Assembly (NCBI RefSeq): GCF_023716865.1
Contig: NZ_CP092417.1
Location: 5,620,001-5,684,000, forward strand
Direction of reading: 5' to 3'
Origin: Endozoicomonas sp. SCSIO W0465
Lineage (GTDB): Bacteria; Pseudomonadota; Gammaproteobacteria; Pseudomonadales; Endozoicomonadaceae
DNA length: 64,000 bases
The notes below the pieces were generated by a model. It saw nothing but the letters and a program-made list of their open reading frames with translations, ran no database searches and was not told the origin of the DNA. Shown here one piece after another: positions 35,813 to 45,349 of this stretch (the stretch's first letter is position 1; every line of letters begins with the position of its first letter). Made by a program: the position numbers and the translations under genes.

Positions 35813-36250
35813 TCAGAACTCCAGAAGAAACGTTACGGGACCATCATTGAGCAGGGAAACCTCCATATCCGCGCCAAAGCGGCCTGTAGCAACATTATGG
35901 TGCAAAGTATTGGCACGTTCTACAAAGTGGTTATAAAGCTGCTCTCCCTGCTCAGGAGAAGCACCGGAACTGAAGCTGGGTCGTAACCCTTTGCGGGTAT
36001 CGGCAACCAGAGTGAACTGGGAAACAATTAATAAACCACCACCCACCTCTTTCAAACCGAGGTTCATTTTACCCTGCTCATCACTGAAAATTCGGTATTT
36101 CAGTACTTTATCAAGCAGCTTATCCGCTACAGCCGGGTCATCCCCTTTTTCCACACCCAATAACAAAAGAATGCCGGAACCAATCGCTCCAATCGTTTCC
36201 CCATCAACCATGACACTGGCATACTTGACACGTTGAATCAGACCTTTCAT
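35813..36250 (-). CDS. dtd: D-aminoacyl-tRNA deacylase Dtd
   Basis: Dtd removes D-amino acids (and Gly from tRNA-Ala) from mischarged tRNAs. The 145-residue length is typical. The active-site motifs SQFTLVADTRKGLRPSF (about 76-92) and NDGPVTFLLEF (about 135-145) are clear. The usual NxGPVT sequence appears as NDGPVT. It lies downstream of pip and a doubtful small gene, nine bases past the latter's stop. Confidence 0.95.
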   Translation of the reverse strand: MKGLIQRVKYASVMVDGETIGAIGSGILLLLGVEKGDDPAVADKLLDKVLKYRIFSDEQGKMNLGLKEVGGGLLIVSQFTLVADTRKGLRPSFSSGASPEQGEQLYNHFVERANTLHHNVATGRFGADMEVSLLNDGPVTFLLEF

Positions 36251-36259
36251 TAAACGTTC

Positions 36260-36574
36260 TCAAGATAAAAATTCTTTTATTTCCGGACCTGTCGTAGATA
36301 TTTGACGCACGTGAAAACGATAAGGAAACACCTCAGGTATTTGACACGTCGTTAAGTCCAGCGAAAAGAAAGGATTTACTTTTTTTACGACCGAGAGCTT
36401 TTTACCCATATAGGCACTGCCACCACCATATGCATTAACAGTCTGAACGAGCAGTTGCTCTGCCCAATTCGCTCTGTGCGCCGCAGAAAAACCGGCACTT
36501 GCAGGACAACCATAACCATAGGGGGTTACAAGGTAAGCAATGGCAATTTCTCCCAATGTCACTGAAACTGTCAC
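36260..36574 (-). CDS. Possible small protein between pip and dtd
   Basis: This 104-codon frame runs from a GTG at 36572-36574 to a TGA nine bases before dtd. It begins MTVSVTLGEIAIAYLVTPYG, a weakly hydrophobic start that could be a poor signal peptide. I recognise no family and see no good ribosome site. The frame is open upstream only to a TGA about 15 bases further. It may be a small exported protein, a degraded gene end, or chance. Tight spacing to dtd is the main argument for it. Confidence 0.35.
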   Translation of the reverse strand: MTVSVTLGEIAIAYLVTPYGYGCPASAGFSAAHRANWAEQLLVQTVNAYGGGSAYMGKKLSVVKKVNPFFSLDLTTCQIPEVFPYRFHVRQISTTGPEIKEFLS

Positions 36575-36667
36575 AGAAATAGTAATCCGCCATCAACATC
36601 AGATCATCAGGATACACTATAAAATTAACCCCACATTAACACGGGGCAGACTTTTACAAACCGAACG

Positions 36668-37621
36668 CTATGGAGAAAGTCGCCTGGCAAAGTCATCCGT
36701 CGCTCTGACCAGTGCATCAACAATGCCCGGCTCACAGGAGGCATGACCGGCATCCCGAATAATTTGCAGATTCGCTTCCGGCCAATGATCCGCCAGTGTC
36801 TGCGCATTATCAAGTGGACAGATCATGTCATAGCGTCCATGAACGATCACGCCCGGAATGGCCGATATCAGGTTCATTTTGTCAATAATCTGATTCGGTG
36901 TAATAAAGGAATTATGTCTGAAGTAATGGCACTCTATCCGCGACAGGGATAATGCCAGATGCGGGTCAGCAAAGTGATCCACCAGTTCATGATTGGGTCG
37001 CAACGTTGCCGTGTTTCCTTCCCACAGAGACCAATGCTTGGCAGCATTCATTCTTGCCAGCTCATCCTCTCCAAAAAGCCGCTGATAATAAGCCTCCAGA
37101 AGATCGCCTCTTTCACTCTCTGGTATCAGCTCAAGGAAGTGCGCCCAATGATCCGGAAATACTCTACTGGCGCCATTTTTGTAAAGCCAGTCAAGATCCT
37201 GCGACCGGGAAAGAAAAACCCCCCTGACAACCAGCCCTGACACTCGCTTCGGGTGAGCCTGGGCATAAAGCAACGAGAGTGTTGAGCCCCATGAGCCACC
37301 AAACACCAACCACTGCTCAACCCCCAGACTTTTGCGAATCAGCTCCATATCGTCAATCAGCAGCGGGGTATTGTTCTGCTCCAGTTCAGCATGAGGTCTG
37401 GAGCGTCCACACCCCCTCTGATCAAAAAGAACAATCCGGTATTTTTCCGGATCAAAAAAGCGGCGATCCCGTTCTGTACAGCCGGCACCCGGTCCACCAT
37501 GAACAAATAAAACCGGTATCCCATCCTGAGAACCACACTCTTCAATGTATACCTCATGAATATCATCAACTTGCAGGTGCCGGGTAGCATAGGGCTTGAT
37601 GGCAGGATACAGGGTGCGCAT
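36668..37621 (-). CDS. pip: Proline iminopeptidase Pip
   Basis: This alpha/beta hydrolase removes N-terminal proline from peptides (peptidase family S33). The 317-residue protein has the oxyanion HGGPGAGC (about 41), DQRGCGRS (about 68), the nucleophile elbow GGSWGSTLS (about 108, Ser catalytic) and the C-terminal His in DAGHASCEPG (about 295). The length is normal for the monomeric bacterial form. It is followed on the same strand by a doubtful small gene and dtd. Confidence 0.94.
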   Translation of the reverse strand: MRTLYPAIKPYATRHLQVDDIHEVYIEECGSQDGIPVLFVHGGPGAGCTERDRRFFDPEKYRIVLFDQRGCGRSRPHAELEQNNTPLLIDDMELIRKSLGVEQWLVFGGSWGSTLSLLYAQAHPKRVSGLVVRGVFLSRSQDLDWLYKNGASRVFPDHWAHFLELIPESERGDLLEAYYQRLFGEDELARMNAAKHWSLWEGNTATLRPNHELVDHFADPHLALSLSRIECHYFRHNSFITPNQIIDKMNLISAIPGVIVHGRYDMICPLDNAQTLADHWPEANLQIIRDAGHASCEPGIVDALVRATDDFARRLSP

Positions 37622-37865
37622 GGAAAATCCTTTCAGGAAAACACCAGAACAATGCTTTACCTTAACCTTAAACGGTTATTGCAGCAAAGGGCATATCCTC
37701 ACTTTGAAGAAATCATAGCAGGAACTAATTCGGTGACCACCTGTCTTAGAGCCATAAACAGTCCCATAAACACTTTCAGCTTTAGTTCCTGACAAACCAC
37801 ACCATTCAGTAATTTACGCTGACTTCCCGGGATATGGTAATGACAACAGTAACAGCCCTAAGAAC

Positions 37866-38954
37866 ATGACACATCAACCAGGCAGAGCAGTGAAAACCGT
37901 ATTGGCTTTCTGGATCGCTATAATGGCAATACCTGCCAAAGCATTTCAGTATTTTTCTTATAATGATCAAATAATGGTTCAGCAATGGATAAATAAGGTA
38001 GGCTTTGAAATTTACTCAGCCAATCCTCACCAAATCCAACAGAGTGATCGCTGGCAATATACCCAGGACACTTTACAAGCCCTGCATATGTCACGACCCG
38101 AACAATTTTACCGCTATCTTTCAGAACTTCTTATTTTGGCGGGCAGTACGGGGGATGATGCACTGAATCAACTGCTTCAGCCAGTATTAAACTTAAACAA
38201 AAAACAGAGAAACGTCTTTGATACTTTCATCCTTGAACAGAATAAGAGTGATCTTTCTGTTTGGTTAAGCCATTACATGGAGCTGGAAAAGCGTCTTGCT
38301 AATGATGACAAACTCTATTCACAACTGTTTGAACTGTTAACCAGAACCGTCATAAGCAACACTCAGCAGTGTCCCGAAATGTTAATGCTGGAGAGTTTCA
38401 AGGGCGTAAAGGAGAAACGGCATGCGGTTTTGCAGTGCATAGCCCTGTCGGTGAAGTTGTATATTGTTGATATTGATATCAGCCACAACCGAATAGCCAC
38501 TGCCAAAATACTGGGTCCCGCGCCTGTCAGCACCGACCTGACATCCTTACCAGCAACGGTTTTGGACAATAGCGAATATCCGTTTTCAACCATTCCTGAA
38601 CTCTACGACAACCCACAAACCAACCCGGTCATATTATTCACATCACCATTGGAAAAAGGTTTCCTCGTTTCTCACCGTAAAAGAATCCAGAAAACCAACA
38701 GGCCTCCGGTATCACCTCTGACAGAGTCTGACATTGAAAAACTTCGACAGCGTTTTAAGAGCAGAAAAGGGAACCAGAGCAAACATCAAAAGAGCAGGCA
38801 TTTTTTATCGTATGGCAAACATGACCCGGTCTGGCCGGATGAGTGGATTAAATCGCCGGGTTACACTATTGCCGGAAGCCTTGCTCTTTCAGTAATTATT
38901 ACCCTTGTATTTACTATGGTCCCATACCCTGGCAATCCCTGGTTAGGCTCATAA
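37866..38954 (+). CDS. Orphan exported/membrane protein, 362 residues
   Basis: I do not recognise this protein. It starts with a probable signal peptide (VKTVLAFWIAIMAIPAKAF, about residues 9-27, with AKA cleavage site) and has a helical middle rich in Leu/Gln. A basic stretch follows (RFKSRKGNQSKHQKSRHF, about 300) and then a C-terminal transmembrane helix (about 335-353, AGSLALSVIITLVFTMVPY). The layout of signal, soluble domain, basic patch and C-terminal anchor suggests an envelope protein. It has no operon partners and ends near the typA terminator. Confidence 0.65.
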   Translation: MTHQPGRAVKTVLAFWIAIMAIPAKAFQYFSYNDQIMVQQWINKVGFEIYSANPHQIQQSDRWQYTQDTLQALHMSRPEQFYRYLSELLILAGSTGDDALNQLLQPVLNLNKKQRNVFDTFILEQNKSDLSVWLSHYMELEKRLANDDKLYSQLFELLTRTVISNTQQCPEMLMLESFKGVKEKRHAVLQCIALSVKLYIVDIDISHNRIATAKILGPAPVSTDLTSLPATVLDNSEYPFSTIPELYDNPQTNPVILFTSPLEKGFLVSHRKRIQKTNRPPVSPLTESDIEKLRQRFKSRKGNQSKHQKSRHFLSYGKHDPVWPDEWIKSPGYTIAGSLALSVIITLVFTMVPYPGNPWLGS

Positions 38955-38974
38955 AATACAATGAGTATCAAAAA

Positions 38975-38997
38975 ACCCACTTAACAACCAAGTGGGT
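38975..38997. terminator. Terminator shared by typA and the 362-residue orphan
   Basis: Eight-base perfect arms acccactt and aagtgggt are separated by seven bases. On the minus strand they are followed by six or more T residues, so it is a good terminator for typA; the plus-strand side is weaker. Confidence 0.75.
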
Positions 38998-39028
38998 ACT
39001 CTGCGCTTTTTCAATCTGTCGCCGGGTG

Positions 39029-40846
39029 TTACCTGGAACGGCTGGCACGTTTCCGCTCGTGTTCCTTCAGGAACTTCTTGCGGATACGGATATGGTTTGG
39101 TGTCACCTCAACCAGCTCATCGTCATCAATAAACTCCAGAGCCTGCTCCAGAGAGTGACGGACTGGTGGCGTCAGAATGATATTTTCATCCGTACCTGCA
39201 GCGCGAACGTTGGTCAGCTGCTTGGCTTTGGTGGGGTTTACGGTCAAATCATTATCGCGACTGTGCAAGCCGATAATCTGACCTTCATAGACATCAACGT
39301 TAGGGTTAATGAACAGGCGGCCACGCTCCTGCAAACTGAACAGTGCATAAGCCAGTACCTTACCATTCACCATAGAGATCAGAACACCGTTATTGCGCTG
39401 ACCTACCTCTCCACCCTTGACTTCGCCATAGTGGTCGAAGATTGAAGTCAGGATACCGCTACCTGAAGTCATGGTCAGGAACTGGGAACGGAAGCCGATC
39501 AGACCACGGGCAGGCATGATAAAATCAAGACGCACACGGCCTTTACCATCCGGTACCATATCCTTCAACTCAGCACGGCGCTGGCCGAGTTCTTCCATAA
39601 CCGGTCCCTGGTGCTGTTCTTCAATATCCACCACCACATGCTCAAAGGGCTCCTGCTTAACGCCGTCGATTTCCTTGACCACGACCTGTGGACGGGAAAC
39701 CGCCAGCTCAAATCCTTCACGACGCATGGTTTCAATCAGAACGGACAGATGGAGTTCACCCCGGCCGGAAACCTTGAACTTATCCGCATCATCACCTTGC
39801 TCAACACGCAGAGCCACATTGGAGATCAATTCTCGATCCAGACGCTCACGGATATTACGGGAGGTGACGAACTTGCCATCCTGGCCGGCAAACGGCGAAT
39901 CATTCACCTGGAAGGTCATGCTCACTGTTGGCTCATCGACCGACAGCGGAGGCAGCATTTCCGGGCAATCGGGATCGCAGATCGTGTCCGAAATGTTCAG
40001 CTTATCAATTCCGGTAATGCAGACGATATCACCGGCGCGGGCTTCAGCCACTTCAACACGCTCAAGCCCCAGATGGCCCATCACCTGCTGCACTTTGGCC
40101 TTACGCTGCTTGTTGTCGCGATCCACCAGCACAATCTGCTGCCCCGGCTTCAGGACACCACGGGTGATACGGCCGATACCAATAACGCCTACATAGCTGT
40201 TGTAATCCAGGGCGCTGATCTGCATCTGGAAAGGACCATCAACATTTACCGGCGGTGCAGGTACACGCTCAGTGATCATCTCAAACAGCGGGGTCATGTC
40301 ATCGGCCAGATGGTCCGGGTCATGACCGGCAACACCGTTCAGCGCGGAGGCGTAAATGACCGGGAAATCCAGCTGTTCATCCGTGGCACCCAGACGATCA
40401 AACAGATCGAATACCTGATCCATAACCCAGTCAGGCCGAGCACCCGGGCGGTCAACCTTATTGATAACCACAATCGGGCTCAAACCCTGCTCAAAGGCTT
40501 TCTGGGTAACAAAGCGGGTCTGCGGCATCGGACCATCAACGGCATCCACCAACAGCAGCACCGAATCAACCATGGAGAGTACACGCTCAACTTCACCACC
40601 GAAGTCAGCGTGGCCGGGAGTATCCACGATATTGATATGGAAGTCGCGCCACTCAATCGCGGTGTTCTTGGCCAGGATGGTAATGCCACGCTCTTTTTCC
40701 TGATCATTGGAGTCCATGACACGCTCAGCACCCTGGTCCTTACGCCCCAGTGTACCGGACTGCTGCAGCAGCTTATCCACAAGCGTTGTCTTGCCATGGT
40801 CAACGTGGGCAATAATGGCAACATTTCTTAGCTTATTAATTTCCAA
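39029..40846 (-). CDS. typA: Ribosome-associated GTPase TypA/BipA
   Basis: TypA is a translation-factor GTPase related to EF-G that binds ribosomes under stress. The 605-residue length is standard. G-motifs are IIAHVDHGKTTLVDKLL (about 10), the switch GITILAKN (about 54), DTPGHADFGGEVERV (about 75) and INKVDRPGARPDWV (about 127). The BipA-specific C-terminal domain includes RGLIGFRSQFLT (about 450) and TPPVRHSLEQALEFIDDDEL (about 563). Its upstream region holds the 162-bp long palindrome at 40913-41074. Confidence 0.97.
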   Translation of the reverse strand: MEINKLRNVAIIAHVDHGKTTLVDKLLQQSGTLGRKDQGAERVMDSNDQEKERGITILAKNTAIEWRDFHINIVDTPGHADFGGEVERVLSMVDSVLLLVDAVDGPMPQTRFVTQKAFEQGLSPIVVINKVDRPGARPDWVMDQVFDLFDRLGATDEQLDFPVIYASALNGVAGHDPDHLADDMTPLFEMITERVPAPPVNVDGPFQMQISALDYNSYVGVIGIGRITRGVLKPGQQIVLVDRDNKQRKAKVQQVMGHLGLERVEVAEARAGDIVCITGIDKLNISDTICDPDCPEMLPPLSVDEPTVSMTFQVNDSPFAGQDGKFVTSRNIRERLDRELISNVALRVEQGDDADKFKVSGRGELHLSVLIETMRREGFELAVSRPQVVVKEIDGVKQEPFEHVVVDIEEQHQGPVMEELGQRRAELKDMVPDGKGRVRLDFIMPARGLIGFRSQFLTMTSGSGILTSIFDHYGEVKGGEVGQRNNGVLISMVNGKVLAYALFSLQERGRLFINPNVDVYEGQIIGLHSRDNDLTVNPTKAKQLTNVRAAGTDENIILTPPVRHSLEQALEFIDDDELVEVTPNHIRIRKKFLKEHERKRASRSR

Positions 40847-40912
40847 GGATTTTCATACCTCTCAATCTGAATTCTTAAAGAATATGCACACATATATGTA
40901 CACACTTTCTAA

Positions 40913-41074
40913 CCCGGACATTTCATAAACTGCCCCGAATCTCGCGCAGGACTTTGTCGCTCTAAGGGATTTTGTGAAGGAGTGCCGTACCGGGGAGTAC
41001 GGTCGACTGAGCATAACCCCCTCAGAGCGGCAAAGGACAAGCGAGAGCGGGAGCAGGTTTATGAAATATCCGGG
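40913..41074. repeat. Long palindromic element, 162 bp, upstream of typA
   Basis: The whole segment folds back on itself. The outer arms (40913-40930 with 41057-41074) pair at 17 of 18 positions. The middle arms around ctttgtcgctcta (left) and agagcggcaaag (right) pair with a few mismatches. The centre is a perfect ccgtac/gtacgg hairpin near 40985-41002. No coding frame is seen. It could be a MITE-like or BIME-like repeat or a structured RNA leader. No second copy was noticed in this window. Confidence 0.75.
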
Positions 41075-41085
41075 CTAAACCTGTT

Positions 41086-41358
41086 ATGCCTGAAATCCGA
41101 CAATTAAAATGGCCGCAATGCTATCTATCTGGCCAATGCGACGCAAGCTTTAAAAACCCCTATCCTCAACTCCCGCTTAATTTTGAATTGGTGAGTGAAC
41201 AGCCTGCACACTGGGCAATAATAGATTACAGTTTTTATACACATCAAAATCTTCATAGAATAGCTTTATTTGACGAAAAAAAACGAGATTTAGATGTTTT
41301 CCCTGTGATTTTGCCGGGTTTTAAGGGCGAAATGGCAGTTTTTGCTGGTGACTCTTGA
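41086..41358 (+). CDS. Possible small protein, 90 residues
   Basis: A 90-codon frame begins MPEIRQLKWPQCYLSGQCDA. The composition is ordinary and soluble, with no family recognised. No clear ribosome site precedes the ATG, and it lies directly after the long palindrome and four bases before the converging giant gene. It may be a real orphan or a gene fragment. Confidence 0.4.
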   Translation: MPEIRQLKWPQCYLSGQCDASFKNPYPQLPLNFELVSEQPAHWAIIDYSFYTHQNLHRIALFDEKKRDLDVFPVILPGFKGEMAVFAGDS

Positions 41359-41362
41359 GCTG

Positions 41363-44300
41363 TTACTTCCCTATTTGCTCTTTAAATTCTTTGTACTCTT
41401 GCTTTAGTGTTTCCATAGCCGTTTGCTGCCAACTGTTGTCGGTGATCTTCCCTTTTAATGCGTCCAGACTGATCAGTGCAGCGTGGCTGATCAGCTCATT
41501 TTTCAACTCAGGGTCAATGCGGGTATTGTCAAATACCCGGGGAAACTGTTCAGCAACAAATGACTTCAGCGTTGCGTAACCACTGATGATGCTGGCAATC
41601 CGTTCAGGAGAATAATGATGAAGCTTTGCCGGCGACGGAATGGCTTGATCCGTCTTGATGGTCAGTTTGGCGTGATCACTGGCACTGGCCTGGCGTGGCA
41701 GCAAATCCACCACCAGCTGCTGAAGCAGACTGGTTTCCCGGGGTCCAATAAGACCTCGACGGTTGATCATGGCCTGAATTTTTACCCGATTCATAGCTTC
41801 TTTAGGTACCGCAATTTTGGCATCGTACAGGTTGTTGAACAGCTGCCAGGCTCTCTGGCTGAGAGCAAATGATTGCAGGTCCGTTATCTCGTCGTTGCCT
41901 GTGGTTTGGCGACTGGTTGCTTTTTGCAGATCAGACTTAAGTTTTGCCAACGGTTCGGCAGAATAATCCACACCCAGGTAGTCTGGCAGTTCAGCCAGCT
42001 TATCCACCATTTCCAGCTGATGTTGCAGAGACTGTTGCATAAACAATTTTCTGCTGGATTCGTACTGGCCTCTGGTGAGGGCATTAATCAATGGATTATG
42101 CAGGGATTTTTCCGGTTGCAGGACAGGCGCAGGCATTAATCGCTGGTCAATCATATCAGGGATGGCATCTTTGTTATGGCTCAGTTCACCAGATTGGGTG
42201 GCGTTATTTTGCTTCTGGCGATTCTGCAACTGGACTGCCTGACGGATAATCTGTCGGTGCAGGGAGTCGGGCAGGTTGTGATCCGCCGAATAACGGGTCA
42301 GGCGATTGATGGCCATGGCTTGTAACATGGCTTGTGCCAGCCCCATGGCCGGACCCTTGGTAGTTGTTTGACCCGTTGACAGATTATGGAAAACTGGCTG
42401 CGCCTCCTCCTTGGCATTTGTTGCATCCTGAATCAGCCCAGCGGCACTGAAGATATTATCCGGCTGCTCCTGGTGTATACCGATGGCAGATGACGTGAGG
42501 GCTTGCTGCAAAAAGGTTTCTGTCAGTTTGGCCGGCATTTTGCCGGGTGTTGCCGGGGTTGAGAGCAAGATGGCCATATTGACCAGATCATTGCGGCTCC
42601 ACTGGCTGGTAATAGGGCTGACATGACTTTTCAGGTGTTGGATAAAAGCAGTCACTTCACTGTGCAGCTGAGGGGTGATCGCCAAACCGTCGTTTAATAG
42701 TTGCATACCTGGTGACCGACTCAACAACTCTTGATGGCCAGCAGGGGGCATTGTGTCTTTGCCGGACGGTAACTTCTGCCCATTGTATTTGGAGGCCAAC
42801 AGGGTTGCCAGAAGCAGGCTGGAATTGGCGGTGTATTGGGAGCTATTCGCTTTTCCAGGTGCCTGGCGGCGATTGCTATTATGGAACGTCTCCTGATCAG
42901 CAATTCCTGCCAGTGCAGGGGAAGCCACCACGGATTGTGGTGACATCATCGGCCTAATGGATCCGAACAGCCTGCCAAGTCCCTCTTTAATGTCGTTCAG
43001 TATGCCTGTTTGCCGAGTAGCCGAAGAGGTTTGTGGGAGCGTGGGAGCAGTGTCGATATTCCTGCGTTTTCTGCCGTGGTGCGTGGTGGTTTCAGCCGGT
43101 TCAGACTCCGTATGGTTTTGGACTGGCGATGAATCATAAGCATCCAGAACTATCCGGTAGTCCTGCTGTTCTTTAATGACATCCAGAAATGTTCGCGGGT
43201 CAAAGAGTACAGAGCCTTGTGCCTCACTCAGGGAAACTTCATCGTTAAAGTGCCCCTTATCCCGCAGATGCAGAGCCTGAAGATCGTCAATAAACAGCTC
43301 TTTCTCCTGTTTCATCACCGAGGCCAGCAATTGCCGGTTATAGGGGGCAGACTGTGGGGCAATGATATCGCCGCTGACCATTTTGCTGCCCAATTTCGCA
43401 ATAGACGACCGAAGATCTTCGTGTTGTTGCAAAATCGGGCTTGTAGTACCGGACTCTCTTTCCTGCTGTTCCAATTCGTCAACTTTGCTTGTGCCTTGCA
43501 GAAACATTGTGAGATCAGCAAGAAATCGGTCAAACTGATTGGAGGTATCAGATGATGCGCGTCGCTGGATATCGGTGATTATCTTGAGCAAATTGACTGG
43601 CTTTAAGGCTTCTTTTCCCTCCTGGCTGGACGCAGCGACCCGGAGTTTCAGTATTTCGTCCCGGCTCAGTTTACCGGGGTCAATATAGCCCACATCAATA
43701 AACAGCTGCAGCCGCTGCTGGTTCAGTGAGGCATACATCTGCTGAAATGTTCTGGTCAGGGTATCGGTGATGATCGTTCGAGCTGCCGCGCGTTTATGGT
43801 CATTGTCCACCGACACAGAGCGTAACGACTTTAGTGTCCTGTGAGCATGTTTATAAGTACTCAGGAACCCCTTATCGAACACATCATTCAAGGTATTGAG
43901 GGTCTCTCCCAGTATCACCCGGGTTTGGATACTCTTTTGTTCCTTATTGGCAGTGGTTAGCTGCTGGATATGTGCCAAAGCCTGTTCAGAAGTTTTGCTG
44001 ATGGTGCTGTTAAACCGATCTTTGATCTGTTCATTCCTGGCGGAAAATGCCTTAACCATTCGGGGGAAGGTCAATAAGTTCTGTACATCGTCTTGAGGAG
44101 TTGGCTTGCTGGTCGTATTTGTTGCAGTTGGGGCTTCGCTGCCAGCTCTCTCTTTGGTTGTTGATGCGGCTGCCTGAGTGGTTGGTGAAACGGTTGTATC
44201 ACTGGCAGTGGAGTTACGGGCAGATGAGTGCTGTCCGGTGGTGGTCTCGCCAGTGGTGCTTGCTGATGTTGTGGCTTCGGTGATGATCGTCTCTTTGGTT

Positions 44301-44977
44301 GTTGATGTAGCTGTCTGAGTGGTTGGTGAAACGGTTGTATCACTGGCAGTAGAGTTACGGGAAGATGACAGTTCTCCGGTGGCGATCTCGGCTGTAGTGC
44401 TTGCTGATGTTGTGATTCCGGTGATGGTCGTCTCTTTTGTTGTTGATGCGGCTGATTGAGTGGTTGGTGAAACGGAGGTATCAATGGCAGTGGAGTTACG
44501 GGCAGATGACAGTTGTCCAGTGGTGGTCTCGCCAGTAGTGCTTGCTGATGTTGTGGTTCCGGTGATGATCGTCTCTTTGGTTGTTGATGTAGCTGCCTGA
44601 GTAGTTGGTGAAACGATTGTATCGCTGGCAGTGGAGTGACGGGCAGATGGAAACTGTCCGCTAGTGGTCTCACTTATTGTGCTTGCTGGTGTGGTGACCC
44701 CTGCTCTGATGGTGTCTTCAGTTGTTGCTGTGGTTGGTTGATTGGTTGACGAAGTGGTTGTGTCACTTTCGATGGTGGCGTCTTCAGTTGTTCCTGTGGA
44801 TGTTGAGGTTTCTGTCACTGGTGAAGCAGCCGTTGTGCTATCTGGAACCATTGCAATACCTGCATTTGCACTGTTGCTGTTCCCGGAGGTTGATGATGTC
44901 ACTGGCTCTGTTATTGACTGCAGCGTGGTGTGCTCTGCGATGATTGCCTGTTTTACTGGTGGCTGAGTTTTTGCCAC
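41363..44977 (-). CDS. Giant Ser/Thr-rich repeat protein, main reading frame
   Basis: This 1204-codon frame is counted from its first conventional start, a GTG at 44975-44977. The frame is actually open further upstream (see 44978-45788), so the true N-terminus probably lies there. Residues 1-280 are Ser/Thr-rich and mucin-like, including four 47-residue repeats (about 88-276). The rest is mostly helical and polar, with a basic HGRKRRNID near 640 and many Gln/Leu. No signal peptide, transmembrane helix, enzyme motif or known domain is evident. Such composition suits a large surface or secreted protein of a host-associated bacterium, which is inference. It stops just before a converging small frame. 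Confidence 0.7.
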   Translation of the reverse strand: MAKTQPPVKQAIIAEHTTLQSITEPVTSSTSGNSNSANAGIAMVPDSTTAASPVTETSTSTGTTEDATIESDTTTSSTNQPTTATTEDTIRAGVTTPASTISETTSGQFPSARHSTASDTIVSPTTQAATSTTKETIITGTTTSASTTGETTTGQLSSARNSTAIDTSVSPTTQSAASTTKETTITGITTSASTTAEIATGELSSSRNSTASDTTVSPTTQTATSTTKETIITEATTSASTTGETTTGQHSSARNSTASDTTVSPTTQAAASTTKERAGSEAPTATNTTSKPTPQDDVQNLLTFPRMVKAFSARNEQIKDRFNSTISKTSEQALAHIQQLTTANKEQKSIQTRVILGETLNTLNDVFDKGFLSTYKHAHRTLKSLRSVSVDNDHKRAAARTIITDTLTRTFQQMYASLNQQRLQLFIDVGYIDPGKLSRDEILKLRVAASSQEGKEALKPVNLLKIITDIQRRASSDTSNQFDRFLADLTMFLQGTSKVDELEQQERESGTTSPILQQHEDLRSSIAKLGSKMVSGDIIAPQSAPYNRQLLASVMKQEKELFIDDLQALHLRDKGHFNDEVSLSEAQGSVLFDPRTFLDVIKEQQDYRIVLDAYDSSPVQNHTESEPAETTTHHGRKRRNIDTAPTLPQTSSATRQTGILNDIKEGLGRLFGSIRPMMSPQSVVASPALAGIADQETFHNSNRRQAPGKANSSQYTANSSLLLATLLASKYNGQKLPSGKDTMPPAGHQELLSRSPGMQLLNDGLAITPQLHSEVTAFIQHLKSHVSPITSQWSRNDLVNMAILLSTPATPGKMPAKLTETFLQQALTSSAIGIHQEQPDNIFSAAGLIQDATNAKEEAQPVFHNLSTGQTTTKGPAMGLAQAMLQAMAINRLTRYSADHNLPDSLHRQIIRQAVQLQNRQKQNNATQSGELSHNKDAIPDMIDQRLMPAPVLQPEKSLHNPLINALTRGQYESSRKLFMQQSLQHQLEMVDKLAELPDYLGVDYSAEPLAKLKSDLQKATSRQTTGNDEITDLQSFALSQRAWQLFNNLYDAKIAVPKEAMNRVKIQAMINRRGLIGPRETSLLQQLVVDLLPRQASASDHAKLTIKTDQAIPSPAKLHHYSPERIASIISGYATLKSFVAEQFPRVFDNTRIDPELKNELISHAALISLDALKGKITDNSWQQTAMETLKQEYKEFKEQIGK
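44149..44712 (-). repeat. Tandem array, four units of 141 bp
   Basis: The marker tctctttt or tctctttg recurs at 44149, 44290, 44431 and 44572, exactly 141 bases apart. The unit encodes 47 residues starting VSPTTQAATSTTKET. Further degraded part-copies lie up to about 44800. Units differ at scattered positions, so the array is not a fresh duplication. Confidence 0.93.
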
Positions 44978-45104
44978 TGAGCCTTGAGTGGTTTGCTTTT
45001 CAGACTGTTTTTGTTGATCGTTTTTGTGTTTTTCAATAGCGTCTTTTACACCCTTGACCGACTTTCCTAATGCTTTGGCTGCTTTATGTGCCGCGATACC
45101 ACCA

Positions 45105-45215
45105 GCGGCTGCGCCACCAGCGCCGACTCCAGCACCGGCACCGGCACCAGCTCCAGCTCCAGCGCCTGCGCCTGTTCCAACGCCCGCTCCGGCTGCACCA
45201 CCTCCGCCACCACCT
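45105..45215 (-). repeat. Gly-Ala dipeptide tract
   Basis: In the giant-gene frame this stretch encodes alternating Gly and Ala (GAGAGAGAGAGAGAGVGAGG) after a poly-Gly segment, from ggc/gct/gga codons. Confidence 0.8.
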
Positions 45216-45349
45216 TCACCGCCCTCACCATCGCCGTCTCCCTGACGGCTACAGCCGCCAATTGACCGTTTGCATTTAAGGGCCTGTTTTAATAATTTTT
45301 TGCCGACTTCCTCACCGGCTTTCTCTGCCCCCTTTTTAAGGGCTTTGCT

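Noticed and set aside
39611..40831. 406-codon frame antisense to typA
   Set aside because: It lies entirely on the opposite strand of a well-supported GTPase gene, has no ribosome site and no protein-like motifs.
44071..44673. Pro/His/Gln-rich 200-codon frame over the 141-bp repeats
   Set aside because: It is the shifted frame of the Ser/Thr repeat; the main frame runs far beyond the array on both sides.
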